DNA from: Vigna angularis
Taxonomy: Eukaryota; Streptophyta; Magnoliopsida; Fabales; Fabaceae
Length of the DNA: 64,000 nt
Direction of reading: 5' to 3'
Assembly: GCF_016808095.1 (NCBI RefSeq)
Contig: NC_068973.1
Span: 2,538,501-2,602,500, forward strand
Shown: one piece after another, positions 37,585 to 50,725 of the stretch
How the letters are laid out: each line of letters begins with the position of its first letter
Numbering within the stretch: the stretch's first letter is position 1
Position numbers and translations under genes: made by a program
The notes under the pieces: generated by a model
What the model was told of the DNA's origin: nothing
What the model saw: the letters and a program-made list of their open reading frames with translations, nothing else
Databases searched by the model: none

Positions 37585-39212
37585 TCAGTTAACCCTGAAA
37601 CAATCAGACCTTATTTCCCCTTGTCTTCCTGTCTTGACACCTATTCTTCCCATCTTAGTGATAGCTTGAACAAAAGCATTGTTAAAAGCTAGTTGACTTG
37701 ATGCAAATAAGTTGATTGTGCCCTTTGATCTTTCATCTGTAGCCAGGACCTGATCAGAACTGAATAGACCCTTTCCTTGCTGCAGATTCTTGAAGTATTG
37801 GTTATCAAACTTTTGGGGTGTCATAGGGTCCATGTTTATGGCAATTCTAGAATCAACTCTCAGAGGGCATGCCTCTCTAAGTTTTAAGGCATATTGTAAG
37901 TTTAATGTTGGGTCGATTGGTTTTCTGGGACTGAAATTGTAGATCCGTTTTGAGAAGTGACCACAGTGAGAGAATCCAATAGTATGTGCACCTAACACAA
38001 ACAAACAACACATCATTTTCAACCTTCTTAGAGATAAAACTGGTCATCTATTATTGAATGTGTTATAACCATATTTTAAACTTATTCTAACTAGATTTGT
38101 TATTTATTGGATTCATTGTATCATCTGAATCTGTTGTTACCATCTATTAATATTTAATCTCACGTATAAGACACTGAAACGATGTTTTGAAAATCTCACT
38201 TTGATTAAAAATAAAACAAATTATAGTATATAAGTGGATGCAAACCTCATCTTACAAGTCGGATTTGTAGAATTGAATTGGATTTAAAATTCGCTTCTTA
38301 ACATTTTGAATAAAGAAGCAAACATTGTATTTTATTCTTTGATAACTTTGGTTGAATAATGAAAAAAGAGAACCTTGTCAATGTGTTGAAGTTACCTGAT
38401 AAGGCAATCATATCTGTTTGGGTGAGGCCATTGGAAGAAAACATGGAATTTAGCTGATCTAAATTGAAATGAGGATGAGGAAGACGACGTTGAACACTGG
38501 CAATAGTAGATATTCTCCCATCACGCCTTCCCAATTCAACTCTATAAAATGGTCCCCCAGCCTAAAGGATTGTTGGATGGCGTGATGACAATTGAAAACG
38601 TTTAGCATGTAGAGGTCAAACATAGAAACAGAACAATTTTATCAGTAACTTGAAAGTAGAAAAGTAATGTGAAAGTATTATACCAAATTTACGACATCTC
38701 TGGTAGCCAGAGCAAGTATATCAGCACAAGAGACTTTGTTTCTGCACTGAGGGACACTGTCAACAGCTGCCTTGGCTTTAGCCACTGTGTCAAAACCATC
38801 CCCAGCTAGAGAAATGTCATCAGGGTGATCTTTCTCTGCCTTATTATTTGGAGATGCAAGCAAAATGGAAGCATCACAACCCTGTGCAGAAATGAAAATG
38901 AAAATCATTGAACAATCAATTAATATGATAAATGCACTTCCTACATGACTGCTAGAGAATATGTAAGAAAAAAGTGTCTCTAGCATTCTTACATACCCTC
39001 ACAAAGCAATCATGGAAGAAGAGTCTGAGAGTAGCAGGAGCAGTCACAAAGGTCTGCTGAAACTTCAACTCCACAGCAGAACGAACCAAGCGTTCCACAT
39101 TGGGGCATGTCTTTCTGTAGAAACCTGGAGTAAGTTGAGCTAAGCTTGTGTCTGCACAAATTATGAGAACCAACAAGGATGAAAAAATCACAAGAAAGCT
39201 ATGATCCCCCAT
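37585..39212 (-). CDS. Class III secretory peroxidase
   Basis: Four exons (39212-38997, 38881-38684, 38561-38396, 37991-37585) with GT-AG introns encode 328 residues, the normal length and classic exon pattern of the family. A signal peptide (about residues 1-25, ending SLA) directs it to the secretory pathway and cell wall. Catalytic Arg63 and distal His67 lie in [11 protein letters not shown]; the proximal heme ligand His196 lies in [18 protein letters not shown] carries calcium-site residues. Such enzymes use hydrogen peroxide to oxidise phenolics for lignin, suberin or wall cross-linking, or produce reactive oxygen. From memory it is closest to the Arabidopsis PRX16/45 group. The first in-frame ATG is used, with TA-rich TATA-like sequence at about 39295-39320. 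The gene looks intact, but an old copia LTR begins about 100 bp downstream. Confidence 0.95.
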
Positions 39213-42200
39213 CACTACTTCTTCACTTCTTTTTACTTTTTGCTGCTATCAATTCATTCTTATGCTGCACATTGTAATATATATCATATATACAAAAACA
39301 TATATGTATATATATATCACATGTAATGATAAAAAAATGGGATGAGATTGAAAAGGATTCGGAATTGGAGAATGAAGGATACGAAGAACTAAAGTCAGTT
39401 TCATGGACAGTCTGGCCATAGACTTCACATGCAATGGCGAAAAATGGGTGGAAAGAAGTGTAATTGAAGCTAAGATGACTTAAAAACTTAGTTTAATTTT
39501 TATACTATGCAAGTGTGAAGATTTTTGTGAGTAAATAGTGTAGAAAATGTTTTACATAATGATCGTCCGATCATAAAGTCTTTATGCAAGATAAATTTGT
39601 TAACTCTGAATATACATATATGTATACATTTTGGGAAACGAGCATGAACTATTGAATTGAAATTTAATGTTATGTTCCATGATCAAAGAAACATACATTG
39701 ATCTCTCTCGCTTTTTCTTTTCTGAAGTAAATTATAATTTTCCATTTATATAATTAGAGAGAATGTCAGTGTATTTGATCATAACGTGTGGTAAAAAAAG
39801 AAAAGGAAGCTTTCATGCAATTAGCATCACATGGGACTTATTATGTACATGCTAGAAATCAACAATGACGAGGCACTTGGAAGAGGATCAAATTCTGGGT
39901 CAAAGACTCAAATATCTCTATATTTGCATGTAAAATTGAAAGAAATTGGGTTCAAGTTGTGTTGAGTTATCCATTTATTTAACTGTTATGGTGGTCTAGT
40001 TGTGCTATTATATATAGTATTATTACTTTTGAATGCTAGCGAGAAATGAAGAGACAAAAAATTGATTGCCATAATCGTAGCGCAGACTTGGACTTGATAG
40101 AAAACTTTAGCAAGAAGGATGCATGTGTAAATTCTAAAGTTTTCTCATCTCCTTTCTTGTGTATCATATTATCATTACATTTTTCGAGGTAGAAGCAACG
40201 AATCAATCCGTGTCCTAGATTAATGAACAAAATATGTCTCCTTCAAACATCATCACAAGTTGAATGCTGCCTATTCATAGATTAATCAATTGTTAATGTT
40301 TGGGATGACTTGATTTCCCAAAAATAAGGATTTAGTTTAATTTGAATAGTTAGTTATAAGTGTAGGCTACTATATTCTGGATAATAATATGAAGTTGATG
40401 AGTCCGCAAGCAAACATTTTCTAGATGGAATGGCATTTGAGAATAATTTACAGATATGTTTGATTCAAATTCAAACTGAAAAACAAATAGGACAAAAATA
40501 TGGCTCTATAAGGCATTATAATAATATGATGATGAAGAATTACGCTAACCGTTCTTTATCAAGTCGGAGACTTAAACTGGTTGGTGCCATATAACATATT
40601 AATAACTAATATGCTGATTCCATAAAAAATCGGCTCTAATCAAAACTCATCGGTCAATTCAAATTTTTAGCCATTTTAAAAATAAATGAACATATATGTT
40701 TAACAAGTATGACATAAGAATAAATTTTTAAAACATGGCATAATTTATTTATTTTCACTCGAATAGTATAGCTATTTATATTAATATACATTTTTTATCA
40801 TCTTACTTTTTATATTTTCAAATATTTGCCAGTATATAAGTTAATTAAAATAATCAATAAAATTGAAGAATCATAATAGTGGGCCAAAAAGTAAACCAGA
40901 GAAAATGTGACAATGGGTGATTACAAAATCGAACCTTCCCATGTCAATTTTGACGACTTTATCACGTAAAAATAATATTTGTTTTAACATACTTATACTT
41001 TGGAAAATAAATCCATAATTTATCAAAAAGAAAGTAAAACCAAATCAAAACTTGTGAACACTTTTGAGAAGTGGCCACAGTTTTCTTAATATTATATAAG
41101 AAAATGTTAATTTATTTCCATTTAATTGCGTATCGCAAACTACCCGAACAGAATATTAGGCCTGTATCAATTCGATAAAGACATTGCTATAAAAAACTGT
41201 TACTCTTTGTCAGACTGAATATTCACTTGTAATTATTTTTTATTCCTCGCTAAAAGCCCCATTTTTAGGCTTCTACCTATGGCAGCCTTGGGACAACTTA
41301 AACCAAGAGATACGAAAAACAAATATAAGATGCTGACAGCTGATCGAAGATGATGAAGAGGGAAAATAAAATAGGATACAATTTTAAACAGATATACATT
41401 ACTCCTCCATCCACCAAGATGATCAACAATGATTTGTAAAACATGTTTACAGGGCAAAGGCAGAACAAATAATTATTTAATTAAACATAGGATTATGTAA
41501 CAAAATAACCCAGAAATATTTAATCACTTGTCAATCGTTCTTCTGTCGTACACTCCTTTAGCATTATAAAATACTCTTAAAGGGTGTGTTCATTGCCCTA
41601 TAACATTTAGAAAAAACAACTTACAGGGATTTAAAAACCCAAAAAACTATGAATTCAAAATGAATCCCTCTGGGTCTAGGCCATTCAACCCAACGTGAAA
41701 ATCTGTTGAATTGTAGGCTGTAATTGCGATCTTCCATGGCATCCATGGCAACAACTGTGGCCTCCACAGCTTAATACGCTTTGTTCAGTTTGTCATCGAT
41801 TACAGGGGAAAAAATAAAAGTTTAATAAAAATCTATCCAACATGAGTTCATCTGTCCACCACAGACTTAAATGAAACATGAAGGGGCAAAATTACTGAAG
41901 ACACTTTCCTTTTTAACATCCCATAAATGTTGCAACAGGCTACCTGCAGATAAATCTTTCCTAAAGGATTATTAGTGACACATTTAAATGGATTAATACA
42001 TGTATAAAAGACAACCGAGCAACTAACAGTTTTAATCTTTGATTAATAAATCATAAATATCAAAGCCCAAGAAAACCAAATTTCAGAGCCAGGAGCTACT
42101 ATGATATGCATCAGCTTAAGCAATAATATGTCATTTGGAGAGGATAAAATTGTTGGCAAAAAGCCTGATTATTAAAGTATATGTAAGAAGAAATAAAGAT

Positions 42201-42528
42201 GGGCCCAAAGAGCTGAATGGAAGAGCCTCTATTAGTAAGACTTTCTCCTCTAACTATAGTAGCAAAGGTAGGACGTATATAGAGGGTTGTGTATTAAGAA
42301 AAGTTGATTTAGAATGATATATTACTTTCTTTCAATTACTCTCTGGATTTTAAATTGGTATCTATTAAAAATATCTACTCAAAATTCTTTTGTTTCCAAA
42401 ATTTAAGGAGGACAAATGTAAGCCGAGGCTTAGGTCGTGTTTTATGGTAATATTAAAGGATATTTGCATTGAAATATAATAATATACGGTTATTACCTGT
42501 ACAGGACACAGAACACAACAAAGATCAT
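39213..42528. other. Intergenic region between peroxidase and epimerase genes
   Basis: Holds the peroxidase promoter on its left side and the 3' end of the epimerase gene on its right. No other coding sequence was found. The minus-strand reading CAG|GTAATAACC near 42490-42500 could be a donor of a 3' UTR intron of the epimerase gene, which I cannot confirm. Confidence 0.55.
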
Positions 42529-45500
42529 TCAGCTTCCCAGAAGAACTCTCTGGGGATCAAGTTGTCCACTGCAATAACTAGAGGGAACAGCTGAAAGCTC
42601 TAACCTTCCTTTCCATTCTTCTCCAGGTTTCAAAGTGATAGGCTTCTCAATAGCAGCAGCCTCTACACACAGCATATGCTTGTACTCATCATCACCAAAA
42701 TCAGCCATGGCCTTTGCTTTCTTATCCCAAGGATTCCACACCACTACACAGTAATAATAAATGTAAACTTATGAAAAACTAGGCAGACGGTCACTTTAAT
42801 TTGAACTTAGAGGCATCACAACTCAACTGTAATGAAATTATCTACTTCGACTATCAATTTCCAATGCTTATGATTCTTCCAAGTTCATTATTACTAGCTT
42901 AAAAGGTCTTGAATGACTAGACTACAAATGTGCCGAGTTAAGTTTGGAAACTGTCATTGCCAGCTTAAATCATAATTTCTCGCAGAAGTCACTATCACCA
43001 TAATGTTACACGCTATACCTTACAGTCTTAAATGAACATTTTAGACATGAAAATTAGAAGAGATATATTTTACACCTTATACCTCATTCCGTTCTTGATC
43101 AAATACACACATATATGAAATACAATTTTGAATTAAAATATAAAATTAAAATAATGGAAGTTCTAATCTGTACACTTATGAGTAACACTATTTCTATATA
43201 AGATGGACTTAATAATACGCACCAGCATCAGGAAGGCCATCTTTACGGACAACAAATGTTCTCTTTTTCTCATGATCAATAATTGCAATCTTTGTAGGAG
43301 TGCTGAGATATATCTTGTCCACCTATCATATCAAACAGAAGAATCATTTTAAAGTCAACAGAGTTCAACAAACATCAATATATCAGAATTGGCCACTTGA
43401 TGTAGCCAGAATAGGTCAAGTAATACTAGAAACCAGGTACAACCAAATGTAAACCAGATCAGGTACGTGTTTTTCTTTCTTTTGTTCCCTTTTCCAATTT
43501 TATTCTGTAAAGATGTGTTTCTTACGTAAATGGGTTGGGTTCAGCCAATACCCAGATACGGAATGGGTGACAGCATCAGCCAGAAAATACTCGGTAATTC
43601 CCCCCACCCTAGTACAGCACGTTAAAGAATGACAAGGTGGAAAAGAAATAAAAGATAGGCAAAAGAAATAAAAATAAATAATCAGTAGGGGAAAAGTAAA
43701 AAAGCAAAAAAGCTTAGGGGGATTGGGATGAAGAAAAAGAAACTAACTGTTTGTTTCTGTGAGTGATGAGATGAACGATACACATTTGCATCTCTTCATC
43801 CTTCCACATGTGCGCATCATGAACTCACACAAGTTGTCAAATCAAAAACATTGTTCAAAAAATGTGAAAGCCCACTTCTGGCATGAATTCAATACCACAA
43901 AAACATTTAAATTGATAAACAATTTAAAATAAAAAAAAACATACTTAAGAATTATAAATTGTTTGAATGTTCTATAGAACGAAGTTTCTGAGTCTATTAC
44001 TTTTTTCAATTATAAAAAGAAACTGCTATTTTAAGTTTCACCTAAAGTATTTTTAATTAAAATTATTCAATTAATTCATTTTATGGAAATAAATCCAAAT
44101 TGTACACTTAATATCAGTGTCTTGCTTCCTAAAACAAAAGAAAAGGGAAAAACCAATCTTACTTCTGATTCAAACGTTAAAGCATCCCCCTGTTCAGTAA
44201 AACGTTCCTTGTTCTGCAAATTATCGAGATAATCCAAGGTCTCTAATCCCTCCACTCGAACTTCACTGAATTCATCCAAATAAACAAATAAGATGTTAAT
44301 CCATTTTTAATTATAATAACATAAAACAATCAACATACAGAAAGCCCAAAAAAAAAATTAGAAAAAAGTCCATTGAATTAGAATTCAAACTACAGAAAAG
44401 CAAAACATAAGTAGATTTTTATAAATACGACAAAAATTTCTAATTTCACCAACCAAAAAATGAGAAACCTAACTAAGTATAAACAGAAATGTTTCAGCTT
44501 ACACATAACATTTTGGTCAGGTACATATGCACCAAAAGTTAACTTGGATAACGTGATACCATTTGCATGGTGAAAATTTCATATAGGTAATAACAATAGC
44601 TTATTATTTTACACTGCGGCACTGAAAATGTATATATCCATACTCCATAATCATATTACATTGTTTTTACTAGCTTAGAATCTTCATAGGAAAAATGTTA
44701 TAAAAAATTTCTTAAGGACCAAAAGAAAAATCCAAAAATATATTAGCAGCCATTTTTAAATCGCAAAAACTTTTCAAGAACAAAATACAAAAGAAAAGAG
44801 GGCCATAATCAAGAAAAATTTAAGAGGTGGCAAAATAAAAAGCCAAACATATTCCAGGAATCAAAAATATATTTAAACCTAATAATTATATGGATAACTA
44901 CCCAATGCTACAATCTTGGTTACAAAATTCACCAATTAATAATAGGATAGTCCATTACAAAATTTGTGAAATGTCATCACTGAAATAGACAAATAAAGTT
45001 TGCAAGTTCATAGTAGCAAGTTGTTAAATGTGACAACAGTGTTAAGTTATAAATGTAAAACATAACACTAGCACTAAACTGTGATAAAGTGTCAAACAAG
45101 CATACTGCACTAACCTTATGTCTGATACAGAGAAATATGTATGGTATGCAAAGGTGAATGAAAATGGTTTTCCCTCGCTGTTTGTGTTCCTGATCCGTGA
45201 TGTCAACATCAGATCTCCTCCTGGTCCCAAAGCTATCCGAAGACGGTATTCAAAACTACAAACAAACAGAAAGGTATATAATAACATAAGGAAACATAAT
45301 ATACCCAATTCAAAATATGAAATAAGCAGGTTTAAAAAAATGTAGTTAAAAAATAAACATAGACAACATATTAAATATTTTTTGTACCTGTGAGGCCAAT
45401 TTTTTGAGTCTTCTTCAGAGGTCTTAAGTATCAAATCAACAAAGGCTTTGCTCAACGTATTTGTTGGAAATGGAGGAGGATCATCATCAATGCTCCACAA

Positions 45501-47463
45501 TCGATTTCTAGCAAATCCATGTTGGTCGAGGGTGCCAAGGCCTCCAAACTGAAAACAGAGGGCAATTTTCTATGATCACGGATCATCTTGAATGATATGA
45601 TCATAACACAGTATTTTTGAAAATCCATTTACAAATTAGATGATATTCAGAAATAGACTGTAGAAATTTAAATTACTGGATTTCAATTTTTTATTGATCT
45701 AGCATTTATTTATGATTTGCAGATTGAGTTTGATCAAAAGTGTAATAAAATCTAGAAGGAAAATGGATTTTTAAATACAAATTACTCTTTTGGTATTTTA
45801 TTTAAAGAAGTGGTGTTAATAATCAGAATAGTGGTTAACATGCCACTGGGGATATCCACTCAGCATGCATGATCAACCACGTGTAAATATGTTTAATTCT
45901 TTTTCCAAAAAAAGTGATGAAGCGTATATGAATGTGATTGAATACAATTAATATACCTCACAAGCAAATAATAGTGTTGTGATGTTATTCAAATGTCGAA
46001 TGATGATTAACTTTTCCTCCCAAATGGCTAAGAGTAAACAAATCTGTGTGTAAAACCATCAATTTTAACATTAAGTTGTCGATAGTATTATGAGATTATG
46101 AAATGTCACAAGTGGTTATCTTTAAAAAAGTATTAATTAATTTTAGAACATCAATCCTTAAGTTTTAAAAGATTATTTGTGAGCCATTAACAATTCACCT
46201 CTAATCCCTCTTCTTCCTTTCTCCACTTTTTTTACCTCTTCTAAATATGCATTATGATGACAAAAACAATAATGGAAAACAAAATTATGTAAGAAGTACA
46301 TACTTGAGGAAAGCAAATTGGAATCCCTCCCCGAATTGCCTTTGGAGGCTTAAATACAGCCTGCATAAGGAACAAATAACAGTAAATAATATGGATTATA
46401 GCTTATCTAATCAACAGAAACACTCAACTTGAAAGTATTCAAAACCAGACTGACATGGACAAATTAATTTGCTCAATATGATTTACTGATATTGTAGAAA
46501 ATATTAAATAACAAGGAGTTCCAACATTTTATATAGTAGATTATAATCATGATAGAAATTCACACATTTCCTAGCCAATTTAGAGAAATTAAATCCACCT
46601 CAAAATCAGAAACGGGGTTAGATGTTAATGTGCCATAAAAACAAATCAATATCTTGAACCATAGAAAGCTCCCACAGTTATGAGAAGTCAAGCAATTACT
46701 TCCTCCGATCACTCAATGTACAAACGAATTCAACGGATAACAAGACTTAACAAACCAATCCAGATCTATAGCACAAAATTCGTATTTTATCGTCTTCATT
46801 GGGTCACAACAGCACATAATGGGAAAAAAAAACAACACCTATTGAAACTAAAACGCGACGGCCTAAATAACGAAATTAATGAACTAGCAACAAGAGATGG
46901 AATACAAACACGTTCCATCATACTTTATACACACCTTACTACTGAGAAAAAGTAATTCCTCGCCATGGTCGTTCTTCCACGACGTCACGTGTGCACCGTA
47001 CAGATACACCTGAACAAGATTGCACCGCAAACGTCAGAATCGGACAGTGCCAGAAACAGAGACAGTCAGTTTTTCTTCATCATTCCTCTAATTCTATGAT
47101 TTATATAATCGAAAACCAGTGCTCGAAACCAGATCAAGCATCCTAAGCTAAATAACCGCGATATCAGTCCACAAAAACCTAAACCTCCAGATCCGAATCA
47201 ATTCTCACAAGATCAGCACTCAGTGGATCGAAACCGCAAATGAGAATCGACGAATGCGACGCGAAAAGTGGAAAACAATAAACGGAATCAGATCAAGGAA
47301 GAAAAACGAGAGACGCGTTTTGTAAGGAATAAGTAGCGATTACCTCGGCGGAGGAGCCACGCGATTCGCGGAGGATAACCTTGTCAAGGCCATTGACTCC
47401 TTTGCAGAACTCAACATAAGGCGAAGAAGAAGGTGCAGAGGTTTTTTCCTTTTCGCCACTCAT
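42529..47463 (-). CDS. Putative glucose-6-phosphate 1-epimerase (aldose 1-epimerase-like)
   Basis: Eight exons join in frame: 47463-47344, 47009-46935, 46360-46304, 45548-45388, 45255-45115, 44265-44163, 43322-43223 and 42743-42529, giving 323 residues, usual for this family. Plant members were first called apospory-associated protein C. The beta-sandwich galactose-mutarotase-like fold is shown by VYLYGAHVTSWK, IRGGIPICFPQFG, LDQHGFAR and FAYHTYFSV. By analogy with the yeast hexose-6-phosphate mutarotase, His176 (in AYHTYF) and Glu280 (in CVEAAAI) are the catalytic pair; Arg and His residues in DQHGFAR (about 92-98) help bind the phosphosugar. It would speed alpha/beta interconversion of glucose 6-phosphate. 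No transit or signal peptide is evident, so it is probably cytosolic. A TATATATATATA box lies about 100 bp upstream (near 47562-47575), and the leader is rich in AAT repeats. Confidence 0.92.
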
Positions 47464-50400
47464 GATAACGTAACAATAATAATAATAATCACAATAATAA
47501 TAATAATGTTAATGATAGTGCCTAAAAGTGCGCCTATTGATGCTTCGCTCTATCGATTCTGAATATATATATATATAGTAACAGAACAAAATAGTAAAAT
47601 CCCTTGATTTCACGAATTTTGGATCGCTCGTTCTCAACTTCACCGCCACTTCTCATAGACGAAGCTACGCTTTTTTGTTTCGTTCCTCGGACACTCCCCC
47701 GAGATCCTCTCACCTTGGGTGTACGCGCAACCACACCTCTAAACTTTGTTTTGAAGTAAATAAATAAAACTAAACTTAAAGGTCCTCACAATTTACAATT
47801 TAAATATAAATATTTTCTTTTTCTTAATTTCATAATTACCTTGTTCTTTTATTGCATATTTATTTATATGACTTATTACTATTTTTGATAAATTCATTTA
47901 CTTTTAATGAATATAAACATTTACATAAAAGCTATGTTTTGGTCTCTATAGTTAATTAGATATGCCATGGATGATAGAGGGTTAAAATGATTGACACGAA
48001 TTCCTAACATTATGCATGATATTAACATGACAAATGATAGGGACCTAACAGTATGACATTATTGAAAAATAATTATATAATTTATGTAAATGCTACTTTA
48101 CGAATTAGTTTTTATTAATACGAAAATATTGTTTAGTCCTATTCTTCTTTAATTTTAATTTTGGTGAGAGAAGACTCATGTAAGTATATCTAGTCCGATC
48201 CACGTAATGAAATCATATAACTTTTAATCTAATCTTTAATTGAAAATATGGAAACATTGAATTTGTAAACTATTTTTAACACTAAATACTTGAATATTAG
48301 ATTGGTACGAATCTCTATCACAAAACCTGTAACCATTGTTAATTTAGGGAGTTCGAATCACAAAATCATCCATTAATCCACCAGATTTGAGTTTTGTTCC
48401 TTCAAACCCAAGGATATAGGGTACAACCATTAGAACAGATCTCATTCAAAGGTTGTAATGAAATAAGATTGAAAATCAATAATTTTTATAAATAATTTAA
48501 AATATTTAATAATATAAGATTAAAAATAAAAAGTTATATGTGATTTAAAATGATAAAATAAATTATTTCGATAAAAAAAACTTAAAATAAATTGAAATTC
48601 TAAAATTTATAAGAATAATTGGATTAATTGAAGTGAGATAATTTTAAATCTTGTTTAAACTAAAAGTTTGTAATTCTTCATATTTTTAAATTTATATTTT
48701 TTTTATTATCTCCTCAATTCGATTTGACTTGACTGAGAGTAAAACATTGTTAACTTAATTATTGTTTAAGTAACATGATATTAACATTGTTTAATAATAT
48801 TATTTTAATTCATAAAAATGATTTTCTTTTCTTATATACATATAAATAATTAGTTTAAATTTTGTTATTATATATATCAGTAAGAATTATAATTATAATT
48901 ATAATATTTTTGTAATTTTAAATGAGAATTTTAATATTATTTTAACATAATTTTTACTTAATGTTTAATTTTATATCATATTTATCTTTAAGGGTACAAT
49001 AGTAATTATCTAATTTTATCTATTAAAATATTTTTTTAATTTATCATATTTATTATATTATACACAATTTTTTCTTTCATCAAGTTTTTCAAATTCTTTA
49101 ATTCAAACAACAACACAATTTCTTCTCCATTTTTCTAAATCTATTCAAAAGTTCGTTTTCAAATTCTCTCTCCAAGTATATCTAAGAAATAGTTATCTTC
49201 TTTCGAAATCAAGCAACACGTAAGCTATTTTCATCTATTAATGACATAAATGTTCAAACATAGATAACAAAATATAATGTCAATTTTTATTTATTTATTT
49301 CCATTTTTTATTATTTTATTGTGTAACCGACCTTAAAATACTCTAATATTGAATTTCTAAGAATTTACCAATGTCAATAACTTATTATTTTAATTATGAG
49401 TTGTTGGTATACCTTAGAAATCACTACTTAATTTTTGGAGAGAAAAGACACCTCATGAGCAATATGATAAAAAAAATTACTAAAAAATGAATTTTAAGTA
49501 AAATATAATTTTATAAAATTGATTTGTAAAATAAAATTTGTATATCCTTATATATTATAAAATTATCTTATTTCTAATTAATATAAAATTTTAAAAGGAG
49601 AGAACACCTTATTGTGTTTCAAAATGTCTCTCTTTTATTTTCTATTTTTTTTAAAACGTATATAAATATGACTTCAGTTTAATTTCTGAAGTCATCCTTG
49701 TTTTCTAATTCTGGAATCTAACTTTCTACAGAAAAAGAAAAAAAAACTCAAATATAAAAAGCGCTACTGGAAAATAATTTGACAATAAAAATGGCGATGG
49801 GTGTAGATAGCAAAAATGGAAGGTTCATATTCCAACAACTATTTGATCGAGTCAAATTTCTAATCCCCTATAATCCGGAAGTACTTTTCATTCTGTGAGC
49901 TTTGGTCACTTTTATTCATTTAAAACTCATGAAATGTAATTGAGCCCGAAGTTAGATTAGCCAAACTGAGGAACTTAGATTAAATTGCGGGAAACCATTG
50001 TTTCCCTAACTGCAAGGAAATTAGATTGTGTACATGAGATTCAACATCAAGTCTATCGCTACTATAAGACCGGATAAAATTGACAAAGTTAACTTGTTAC
50101 ATGTATATTATTAAGCAGAGGAAATCTGGTTCGAAAGTGCAATTGACAAAAAAGAATCACACTTTATTTCCAAAACAAATTACGAGTTGACTGACTGTTA
50201 CACTCACTGTACACACTTCATCCTCAATATCAATACAACCTAAGTAGACCGAATTTGCAACCCAGATTGCGATACCAAAACAATTTAAATTAAAAAATAA
50301 GATGAAGACTAACATGAGACCCCAAAAATAACAAAAATAAAAGCAAGCTCACAAACAAACTCTGGCCTATAAAATTAATGCCACACGCTAACTCAACAAA

Positions 50401-50725
50401 GAAATAACCCTAAACATTCAAACCATTGGAAAGAGATGGGAGAGAGGTGGAAAATCTCTAGTTTCTCTTCATGAAAAGTTTTTTGGGAGCAGATGCAGCT
50501 ATGCTAAAAAAAACACTGATGCTGTCCCCTTTTACTTCCACATGTTTAATTCCTCACTGCAAAACAGAATAGCTCCGTTAAGGTCTAAGACAGACACTAC
50601 AAGAAGTAAACACAAAAATGTCAACGAAAGAAAGAATAACTAAAACTTTATAAACAAAATTTATTCTACCTGCAACTTAAATAAACTGTAGGGAGCTGAC
50701 AGAAAGCTAAGTAAACTTTCAAGAA
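47464..50725. other. Intergenic region with promoter of the epimerase gene and 3' region of the villin gene
   Basis: 47464-47760 holds the leader and core promoter of the epimerase gene. 47760-50300 is AT-rich and shows no gene or clear mobile element. 50300-50725 is probably the villin 3' UTR. Confidence 0.55.

Noticed and set aside
41059..41085. Short match to the peroxidase sequence (TTTTGAGAAGTGGCCACAG)
   Set aside because: Only about 19 bp match the peroxidase exon and the surroundings do not, so chance cannot be separated from a relic.
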